12,190 nt of DNA from contig JAHFEI010000034.1 in the NCBI GenBank assembly GCA_023248615.1, forward strand, positions 1 through 12,190, read 5' to 3'. A program made the position numbers and the translations under genes. Below the pieces are notes generated by a model. It worked only from the letters and a program-made list of their open reading frames with translations, ran no database searches and was not told the origin of the DNA. This stretch comes from Nitrospinales bacterium (lineage in GTDB: Bacteria > Nitrospinota_A > UBA7883 > JACRGQ01). Positions 6,668-11,889 of the stretch are shown in pieces; positions within the stretch are counted from its first letter, which is position 1; each line of letters opens with the position of its first letter.

Positions 6668-7345
6668 CTAAGAGAGTTTTGCGGCCCGCTCGTGCGCGAT
6701 GGCGGCGGAAGGTGACCCCGGATATTTCTCCGCGAATTTGTTATATTCCTTTAGCGCGATTTCCTTTTTGCCATCCAGTTCGTGCGTGCGGGCCGCCATG
6801 AAATCCATCTCCTCCGAAAAGGGGGAATCCTTGCCGAATTTTTCAAGCGTTGCTATGGCATCCGCGTATTTGCCCTGTTCCTGGTATGTGCGGGCAAGGC
6901 CAAGCGCGGCCATCTGCGTTGCAAGCCCGCCACCGCTGTTAGCCACGGCAGAGTAAAATCTTGCCGCATCGTCTAGGCTTTTCTTCTTGTACAGGATGTT
7001 GGCGGCATAAAGCTGGGCTATCCTTCCGGAGGGTGTGCCGGAATATTTTTCCGAGTAAGATTTTAGCGACCCAACCAGCGTGTCCGGCGTAGCGGCATTT
7101 TCCGCCCCCTGGCGCGGCAGGTCTTTCAGGATTTCAAAAAGCTCGCGATGTGCGCTCAGTTCCATCTGCTGGCGGTAGTAGATGAAGCCGAAGGCCAGGG
7201 CCACCGCGACGGCAAGCCCAAGGGCCGGTAACAGCAACTGGTCCTTTTTTTCCTGCGTCCAAAAATAAACACGCGTCCAAAACCCAAGAAACTCGTCCGG
7301 TCCCTTGATATCCAGTTTTTTCGTTATCCTTTTATAATGCGCCAC
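6668..7345 (-). CDS. YfgM-like membrane-anchored TPR protein
   Basis: A 225-aa protein with a short cytoplasmic N-terminus, one transmembrane helix at about residues 37-57 (LLLPALGLAVAVALAFGFIYY), and TPR-like helical repeats (e.g. 'AQLYAANILYKKKSLDDAARFYSAV', 'ALGLARTYQEQGKYADAIATLEKF', 'ALKEYNKFAEKYPGSPSA'). This matches the YfgM/TPR_21 architecture. In E. coli YfgM associates with the SecYEG translocon and periplasmic chaperones; a similar envelope role here is inference. The start is a GTG at 7345 with GGAGG 6 nt upstream. It overlaps the end of the PHP gene by 14 nt, so the two are co-transcribed and probably translationally coupled. Confidence 0.75.
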   Translation of the reverse strand: MAHYKRITKKLDIKGPDEFLGFWTRVYFWTQEKKDQLLLPALGLAVAVALAFGFIYYRQQMELSAHRELFEILKDLPRQGAENAATPDTLVGSLKSYSEKYSGTPSGRIAQLYAANILYKKKSLDDAARFYSAVANSGGGLATQMAALGLARTYQEQGKYADAIATLEKFGKDSPFSEEMDFMAARTHELDGKKEIALKEYNKFAEKYPGSPSAAIAHERAAKLS

Positions 7346-7982
7346 TACATGCCTCCACCAGTTTTTGCGAATTGGCCAAAATCTCCTGCGCCTGCACGAA
7401 GGAAAGTCCGGCCGCCATGATTATCTTTATCGCCCGCTCGCGATCCACCAGGTCGTGCGGCGAGTGCGAATCGGTGTTGAACACCATCTTCGCCCCCGCC
7501 TCCAACGCGGTACGCGCCACATGCCCGTTCGAGTAGCTATGCCCGCCACGCGCCGTTATCTCCAAAAAAACTCCCGCTTTTGCCGCGTGGGCCGCTGTCT
7601 CCGGCGTTATCATCCCCGGATGCGCCAGTATGTTCACGCCTGCGTCTATCGCCGCGTCGTTGGTACCCCTTTCCACAGGCTCCACAATCGTTTCGCCATG
7701 CGCCACCACTATTTTCACGCCGGACTTGCGGGCGCGTTTCACCACATCCGCTATCTCGGCGGGGGTCACATGCGTTATCTCCACACCGGGCAGTACCTTC
7801 ACCTTGTGCTGGTCCTCCGAACAAAACCTCACTATGGATCCCGCCACATGCTCCACGTTCGATTGGTCTACATGGTCGGTAATAGCGATGTAGCGGCATC
7901 CGACAACTTCCGCCCTGCGGGCAAGCTCAGCCGGGATAAGCTCCCCATCGCTGAAAACTGTGTGCATGTGCAGGTCTATCAT
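7332..7982 (-). CDS. PHP-domain phosphoesterase (histidinol-phosphatase-like)
   Basis: A 216-aa metal-dependent hydrolase of the PHP family. Metal-ligand motifs are present in order: HxH at His5/His7 (IDLHMHT), Asp12 in SDGE, 'ITDHVD' with His37, 'GVEIT', 'VVAHGET', 'ILAHPG' and 'NTDSHSP'. This complete set implies an active trinuclear-type metal site. The pattern corresponds to small stand-alone PHP proteins annotated as histidinol-phosphatase domain proteins, but no his genes are near, so the substrate is open. I start at the ATG at 7982, which puts the family-typical MIDLHMH at the N-terminus; a TTG two codons upstream is possible. No clear SD precedes either. It is the first gene of a two-gene operon with the YfgM-like gene. 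Confidence 0.8.
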   Translation of the reverse strand: MIDLHMHTVFSDGELIPAELARRAEVVGCRYIAITDHVDQSNVEHVAGSIVRFCSEDQHKVKVLPGVEITHVTPAEIADVVKRARKSGVKIVVAHGETIVEPVERGTNDAAIDAGVNILAHPGMITPETAAHAAKAGVFLEITARGGHSYSNGHVARTALEAGAKMVFNTDSHSPHDLVDRERAIKIIMAAGLSFVQAQEILANSQKLVEACSGAL

Positions 7983-8054
7983 GGGCAATAGAGTACGTTA
8001 ATTGTGCTTAAGAAGTCCAGCGTGGGCATGCTAAAATCGGCGAGGAAAAAATTT

Positions 8055-8088
8055 GGGACACCTAAAAGGGGGTTACTCTTAGGTGCCC
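8055..8088. repeat. REP-like imperfect palindrome
   Basis: GGGACACCTAA (8055-8065) pairs with TTAGGTGCCC (8079-8088), one bulged A. The GGGACACC phrase recurs in inverted orientation at 8520-8527. It lies downstream of the zinc-ribbon gene and upstream of the PHP gene. Confidence 0.5.
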
Positions 8089-8113
8089 GTTCAACGTAGG
8101 ATAAAAGTGGGGT

Positions 8114-8142
8114 AAAAAGACTCTACCTATGTCTCCATAGGT
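8114..8142 (-). terminator. Terminator overlapping the end of the zinc-ribbon gene
   Basis: ACCTATG (8125-8131) and CATAGGT (8136-8142) form a perfect 7-bp hairpin with a 4-nt loop that includes the stop codon. On the minus strand a T5 follows about 7 nt later (complement of 8114-8118). Confidence 0.55.
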
Positions 8143-8315
8143 ATGTCTTGGGAGGCTAAGCAATCCTTGCAGTTGTGGTCTATATCGCGTCCACACATCA
8201 GGCACGAGTGTGATCCGCGGTAATACCTTAGGTGTCCGCCGCAATGTTGGCAAGCCCTAACCGCAGTTCTCTTCTGAATCTTTTCCTTAAGCTCAAGTTC
8301 AAACATTACTTTCAT
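8127..8315 (-). CDS. Small six-cysteine zinc-ribbon protein
   Basis: A 62-aa protein with three CxxC pairs: Cys22/Cys25 (CQHCGGH), Cys38/Cys41 (CLMCGRD) and Cys49/Cys52 (CKDC). The first two form a classic treble-clef/zinc-ribbon layout; the third could bind a second metal or disulphide partner. The N-terminal ~20 residues are a charged helix (FELELKEKIQKRTAVRA). I do not recognise a named family. The ATG at 8315 has AAGGAG at 8 nt, and a near-perfect sigma-54 promoter lies immediately upstream, so the gene is very likely real and tightly regulated. Possible roles (nucleic-acid or protein binding adaptor) are inference only. A hairpin terminator covers the stop codon, so it is probably monocistronic. 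Confidence 0.75.
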   Translation of the reverse strand: MKVMFELELKEKIQKRTAVRACQHCGGHLRYYRGSHSCLMCGRDIDHNCKDCLASQDIPMET

Positions 8316-8343
8316 AATTTTAACTCCTTGTCACTGTTAGGAA

Positions 8344-8358
8344 GCAAGGCGTGTGCCA
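8344..8358 (-). promoter_or_regulatory. Sigma-54 promoter of the zinc-ribbon gene
   Basis: The minus strand reads TGGCAC-ACGCC-TTGCT: the -24 GG (8356-8357) and -12 GC (8344-8345) are separated by exactly 10 nt and both hexamer cores match the RpoN consensus. Transcription would start near 8332, giving a ~17-nt leader with the SD. Further upstream an AT-rich tract (about 8368-8392, AATCAATATAATATAA) resembles an IHF-type bend. No activator site could be identified. Confidence 0.8.
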
Positions 8359-8540
8359 AACCAGATATGTTTTTATATTATATTGATTCTATTGGCATTG
8401 CATCTGTAGAGTTGGGTGTTGTAATAATCTAAGACGGGGAAAACAGGCAAAAACTTCCTTAAATTTTGGCGGTAACGGCAGAAATGTCGTCAAATTTTGT
8501 TGGTGAGTGCCATAGCCACCGGTGTCCCTTTTAAGTATTA

Positions 8541-8893
8541 AACCTCGATTCCGAAGTTGATTGGTTTTTAAAAAAACGGCCAAAATAACACCTTTAGATT
8601 CAATGCAATATCGCACCTACTTCCAACTTCTCCGAAGTTGAAAATGGTGCTGAAGGCATTCATCGAAAGCCTCTTATTTTTAAGGGCTTTTTGGTTTTGG
8701 CATTGCTCAACTTCGGAATCGAGGATAAATATGCCTGATTTGGATATTTTCAAAAGAATAATTTGGTACAGGGCTGATATCAAAATTAATTTCCTCCCCT
8801 TGAAAGGGGAGGCGCAGGTGGGGTTGAGGAACCTCCCCTTCATCCCCTCCTTGCGAAGGAGGGGAAAGTAATTTTAACTTCGGAATCGAGGTT
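8541..8893. repeat. Mosaic of inverted repeats, possible MITE-like element(s)
   Basis: The sequence AACTTCGGAATCGAGGTT lies at 8876-8893 and, perfectly inverted, at 8541-8558. A 16-bp core copy lies at 8709-8724 in the same orientation as the right copy, and CAACTTCTCCGAAGTTG at 8624-8640 is a partial palindrome of the same motif. Inside are a GC-rich hairpin at 8793-8812 (CCTCCCCTT/AAGGGGAGG), another at 8844-8864 (CCCCTCCTT/AAGGAGGGG), and a terminator-like AAAGCC/GGCTTT at 8666-8690. No coding sequence is supported. Confidence 0.7.
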
Positions 8894-8901
8894 AAAACGG
8901 G

Positions 8902-10317
8902 CTAAAACCTTATCGCATCGAATGTGGTCTCGGTGTCCCTATCCCATCCATCCCATAAAAAATCGTTCTCTTTGCCATCGGCTATCAGGCGCAGGGCGTA
9001 ACGGACCTGCTCCTCGTAGAATTCGCAAAACGCCCCGGTCTTATCCATGCCACCGTTCATCTCGTGCGCCTCGGCGGGACATGGAGAGCCGCAAAACGGG
9101 CGGATGGCGCAACTGCGGCATGGTTCGAAATCTTCCGCGTTGCGCTCCGTAACCATCTTGAACGGCTCGCTTGTCAGGATATCCCCTATTTCCCCTTTGA
9201 AAAGGTTTCCCCCGTTGAATTTCGGCAGGCCTATAAATTCGCTACACGGAAACAGGTCGCCGTTTGGGGCCAACGCAAAGAAACCACGCCCGCCGCCGCA
9301 TGGGGAGATGTCGCACAGAAGCCTCCGTGCCGTGGGAGCCAGTATGCTGATAAGGATATTCGCAAAGTTTACGACAACCAGCTTGCGCCCGGTTTTTTTG
9401 TAAAGCTCGTGCGTGCGTTCCAAGGCCGCGATGAAATGCCCGGCTACCGTCAAATCATCCGGCTTCAGCGCCCTGGAGCCGGGCAACGTGCAACGCAACA
9501 TGTTCAGCATGCACGACGATACTTCGCGCTCATGGAGAAAATCCACCATCTGGCTGAGGTGCTCCATATTTTCCGTAGTGACGGTGGAGATGACGTTAAA
9601 CCCCGAGTATCCCCGCAACTTATCTATGGCCTCGTTTACCTTGTCGAAAATTCCCCTGCCTGCCCAATCCGCCCTTGTCTTATCCGCAATCTCCGGCGTA
9701 TGCCCATCCAGCGACAGGCCGATGCTTACATCCATCCTCTTGAGGAATTCGATATCCGCATCGTCCAGCAATGTGGCGTTTGTTTGCACTCCAAAGCGGA
9801 AATCTTCCCTGTACTTCCCTATCCCCTTGAACATCGCGTCCCGCACAAGCATCACTTCGGCGCCGTGGAATATAACCTGCGGCAACCGCCCTTCCGGGAC
9901 AACGGTCTTGAAATAACTTTTCAGTTTTTCCAACGCGCTGAAAAGTTCCTCTTCCGTCATATGCTTGCCGTTCTTGCGCATATCCGCCGGGATGTAGCAA
10001 TAGGTGCAGTCCAGGTTGCACCGCTCGGTAGGGTTGAAATAAACGGCGGAAGGTTTCAGGCCGAACATAAGCATGTTCATTTCATCCGCGAACTGCGCCG
10101 CCTTTTCCCGGTAAGCCGAAATAAAGTTCCCGTCCGTGATGGTCTCGGCCATCCGGTCTTTTTTTACCAGCGACCAGAAAGCCGTTTTGGGGTCTACCAG
10201 CGCGATATACTCTTGGTGCCCTATATCAACAAACTGGAGGCCCTGCCCCGTGCCGCTATTTAAATAACGGCCCCCTGCGAGGGGGGCCGCCAACGCCTGG
10301 TTATTTTGCGCCGTCAT
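8902..10317 (-). CDS. cbpB: Peptide-modifying radical SAM/SPASM enzyme (CbpB-type)
   Basis: A 471-aa radical SAM maturase. The CxxxCxxC motif that binds the SAM [4Fe-4S] cluster is Cys100/Cys104/Cys107 (ERCNLDCTYCYIP). A TIM-barrel core follows with 'VIFHGAE', 'FGVQTNATLL' and 'VSIGLSLDG'. The C-terminal SPASM domain has Cys335, 340, 358, 400, 403, 409, 413 and 431, enough for two auxiliary Fe-S clusters. The first ~85 residues resemble a precursor-recognition region. Such enzymes install thioether, C-C or related crosslinks in ribosomal peptides; the exact chemistry here is unknown. The start (ATG 10317) lies 3 nt after the stop of a 43-codon peptide gene and has little SD, so translational coupling is likely. 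The pairing with that peptide and a cobalamin riboswitch is what I recall of the CbpA/CbpB pair. Confidence 0.88.
   Translation of the reverse strand: MTAQNNQALAAPLAGGRYLNSGTGQGLQFVDIGHQEYIALVDPKTAFWSLVKKDRMAETITDGNFISAYREKAAQFADEMNMLMFGLKPSAVYFNPTERCNLDCTYCYIPADMRKNGKHMTEEELFSALEKLKSYFKTVVPEGRLPQVIFHGAEVMLVRDAMFKGIGKYREDFRFGVQTNATLLDDADIEFLKRMDVSIGLSLDGHTPEIADKTRADWAGRGIFDKVNEAIDKLRGYSGFNVISTVTTENMEHLSQMVDFLHEREVSSCMLNMLRCTLPGSRALKPDDLTVAGHFIAALERTHELYKKTGRKLVVVNFANILISILAPTARRLLCDISPCGGGRGFFALAPNGDLFPCSEFIGLPKFNGGNLFKGEIGDILTSEPFKMVTERNAEDFEPCRSCAIRPFCGSPCPAEAHEMNGGMDKTGAFCEFYEEQVRYALRLIADGKENDFLWDGWDRDTETTFDAIRF
10269..10288 (-). other. All-G/C hairpin early in the maturase coding region
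   Basis: GGCCCCC (10269-10275) and GGGGGCC (10282-10288) form a perfect 7-bp hairpin with a 6-nt loop, about codons 10-16 of the maturase, 29 nt past its start codon. It could slow initiation or early elongation and so lower maturase yield relative to the peptide. Confidence 0.6.
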
Positions 10318-10320
10318 TTT

Positions 10321-10452
10321 TCAGTTCTTGGCGCGGCTGGAATCGGCCTTCTTGTCCATCAGCACGTAATGGGACAAGCCTGTGCCGTCGGGGCTACAGC
10401 TTTTCCGGGATGCAATCACACTTTTTTTCTTCGTTTCTTTCGCTTTGTCCAT
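10321..10452 (-). CDS. cbpA: RiPP precursor peptide (CbpA-type)
   Basis: A 43-aa peptide with start ATG 10452 and AGGAGG 4 nt upstream; readings that start farther upstream pass through the terminator and are rejected. The N-terminal leader is Lys-rich (MDKAKETKKKSVIASRK). The likely modified core is 'SCSPDGTGLSHYVLMDKK', with a single Cys19 and Gly-Thr-Gly, Ser-His-Tyr (His28, Tyr29), then a charged tail. It directly precedes the radical SAM/SPASM gene. From memory this matches the 'modified peptide precursor CbpA' type, found with CbpB under cobalamin riboswitch control. The mature product, export and function are unknown. With one Cys, a thioether to another side chain, or a modification at His/Tyr, are the simplest options (inference). 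Confidence 0.85.
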   Translation of the reverse strand: MDKAKETKKKSVIASRKSCSPDGTGLSHYVLMDKKADSSRAKN

Positions 10453-10482
10453 AAAACCTCCTAAATAAAATAAAAAAAGGCC

Positions 10483-10530
10483 AAAAAAAAAGGGTTCCGG
10501 CAAGCTAACTAAAGCTCACCGGAACCCTTT
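10483..10530 (-). terminator. Riboswitch-controlled intrinsic terminator
   Basis: A perfect 12-bp stem, AAAGGGTTCCGG (10489-10500) with CCGGAACCCTTT (10519-10530), 18-nt loop. On the minus strand it is followed by T9 (complement of 10483-10491). It sits between the cobalamin aptamer and the SD of the peptide gene, the position of a transcriptional expression platform. Confidence 0.85.
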
Positions 10531-10556
10531 TCCGTCAGATTCCATAACTCCGTCCA

Positions 10557-10718
10557 GGATTCAGCAGGTCTTCTGGCTCTCGGATCGTCCGCAGACTACT
10601 GTCTTCCCGCCAGGATAAATCCTGGCAGTGACCGGCCTAAGCCTTTCTAGCCTGCGTCCCCGATTACAGCGGTGGGTCCGCCACGGAATTACACCGTGTT
10701 CCGGGATGCTGAAATCCC
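10557..10718 (-). promoter_or_regulatory. Cobalamin (B12) riboswitch aptamer
   Basis: Read on the minus strand the conserved elements of the Cbl riboswitch appear in order: 'CCGTGGCGGACCCACCGCTG', 'TAATCGGGGA', 'CCGGTCACTG', 'CTGGCGGGAAGAC', 'GATCCGAGAGCCAGAAGACC' (the B12 box) and 'CTGCTGAA'. P1 closes by pairing GGGATTTCAGCA (5' side, 10707-10718) with TGCTGAATCC (3' side, 10557-10566), one bulge. A terminator follows 26 nt downstream and then the cbpA-type and cbpB-type genes, so bound cobalamin is expected to switch them off. Confidence 0.93.
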
Positions 10719-10732
10719 ATAAAGTCAGCGCC

Positions 10733-10760
10733 AGTATACAATCCAAATTTTCGATGTCAA
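10733..10760 (-). promoter_or_regulatory. Sigma-70 promoter of the riboswitch/RiPP operon
   Basis: On the minus strand TTGACA (10755-10760), 16-bp spacer, TATACT (10733-10738). The -35 is perfect and the -10 has one mismatch. The implied start near 10726 is just upstream of riboswitch P1. Confidence 0.75.
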
Positions 10761-11224
10761 CAACAAATTGAGTATTGGGTAAGGACATTTGGAGAGCGCA
10801 AGACGAAAGGTTTTTTGAAAGCTCCGGCATAAACTCCGTAGCGTTGCGGTAAAAAACCTGCGCCATCTTAACAGCTATTTCTGCGTAGACATCCACAAGT
10901 AAGGAATAGACGACAAACCACAGAGGCGCGCAAAACACCGAGAAGGAGGCTTGGTAACGTAAGCAAAAAAGCGGACAGTCGAAGAGTGTCCCGTCTTTTT
11001 CACATCTCGCATCTTAAGAAGATGTGAGTGTAATCCTGGAAGAGAGATATGTTTCGGTAGCGGCCCCGTAGGGGCGGGTTTCAAACCCGCCCCTACAACA
11101 ACATCGTTTGATAATACGATAACGCCATGCATTACCTAAAATGCGCAAAAACCCGGCACTATTATTTACGCAACTCTTAATAAGTAAGGTGTCCCCAGAA
11201 TTTAGAAATGGTAGTAGCTTCTGG
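10761..11224. other. Intergenic region upstream of the RiPP operon
   Basis: About 460 bp with no convincing gene. It contains CACATCT/AGATGTG near 11000-11028, the 29-nt hairpin repeat at 11068-11096, and a GTGTCCCCAGAATTTAG motif near 11188-11205. Minus-strand readings here run into the riboswitch or the hairpin repeat and lack SDs. Confidence 0.5.
11068..11096. repeat. High-copy-type 14-bp perfect hairpin repeat
   Basis: GTAGGGGCGGGTTT (11068-11081) and AAACCCGCCCCTAC (11083-11096) around one central base. This phrase is a common dispersed intergenic palindrome in many bacterial genomes; here it marks non-coding DNA. Confidence 0.8.
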
Positions 11225-11887
11225 TTATGCAAAGGAGAAGTTATCAATCCAAAGTACGTTTGCTGATTGATCAAAATTAAATTTCACAACTACTTTTATT
11301 CCAGCGGCGACATTTCTGACAGTAACCTCCTTTGGAATTACTCTTGAATCATTGAATTCAGCTCTGCACTCAAAGCTTTCATCTTCACAGCGAAAATATC
11401 GGCCTGAGCCATCTATGCCAAAACGAATATGAGCATGTTTTGTGGTTTTGTCTTTCTCTTTGTGTTTGTCACCGAAAAATACATGAATATGTTCTTCGTT
11501 GGACTCATTCCGCTGCGCTTGTACCTTTAAATGCCCAAAATGCGTTGTCTCATTCTGCGCATTTAATTTGCGTTTCCCATCTGGAAGTTTAATTTCCGGC
11601 AATGAACGTTGGGTAATCGGTGTAACCCTGCCAGAACCATTCGTAATTACATCCCCCATTGATGGTGTTGCGGTTGGAATAGAGAATATTGCCTTAGCTC
11701 CGGCTTCCATTCCAACGCTGAGATGGACTTCTTCATTCAGGAGAACAGTTTCATTGCCATCAATAATCACGCTAGCGCCAGATACTTTCATCTCGCTGGG
11801 GGACATAGTGCCCCCCGTATTCTCAATTTCACATCGTAAAGGGATTTCCCCGCGCTTCAATTTCCTAATAAATTCATCGGAAAACAT
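11225..11887 (-). CDS. AT-rich orphan gene of unknown function
   Basis: A 220-aa protein I do not recognise. It has no signal peptide or membrane helix. The N-terminal part (MFSDEFIRKLKRGEIPLRCE...) leads into beta-rich-looking sequence with Gly turns; the middle has paired histidines, 'EHIHVFFGDKHKEKDKTTKHAHIRFG', followed by 'GRYFRCEDESFECRAEF' with two Cys, which could bind metal; the end is 'VTVRNVAAGIKVVVKFNFDQSANVLWIDNFSFA'. Base composition is visibly more AT-rich than neighbouring genes, which suggests transfer. The ATG at 11887 has only a distant AGGA (~10 nt), and its upstream frame closes at 11900-11902, inside the probable left end of an IS256-family element, so the native promoter or a few N-terminal codons may have been displaced. 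Confidence 0.6.
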   Translation of the reverse strand: MFSDEFIRKLKRGEIPLRCEIENTGGTMSPSEMKVSGASVIIDGNETVLLNEEVHLSVGMEAGAKAIFSIPTATPSMGDVITNGSGRVTPITQRSLPEIKLPDGKRKLNAQNETTHFGHLKVQAQRNESNEEHIHVFFGDKHKEKDKTTKHAHIRFGIDGSGRYFRCEDESFECRAEFNDSRVIPKEVTVRNVAAGIKVVVKFNFDQSANVLWIDNFSFA

Positions 11888-11889
11888 AT

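Noticed and set aside
8568..8871. Overlapping 77- and 91-codon frames on both strands
   Set aside because: They lie wholly inside the inverted-repeat mosaic and have no SD.
9064..10263. 399-codon plus-strand frame
   Set aside because: Exactly antisense to the radical SAM gene, which has complete Fe-S motifs; long shadow frames are common opposite GC-biased genes.
10453..10503. Longer peptide starting at 10503
   Set aside because: The extra residues translate the terminator stem and T-tract; the ATG at 10452 has AGGAGG.
10561..10938. 125-codon minus-strand frame upstream of the RiPP operon
   Set aside because: It runs through the sigma-70 promoter and the cobalamin riboswitch. The part 'AVKMAQVFYRNATEF' faintly recalls four-helix-bundle proteins but is too weak to claim a pseudogene.
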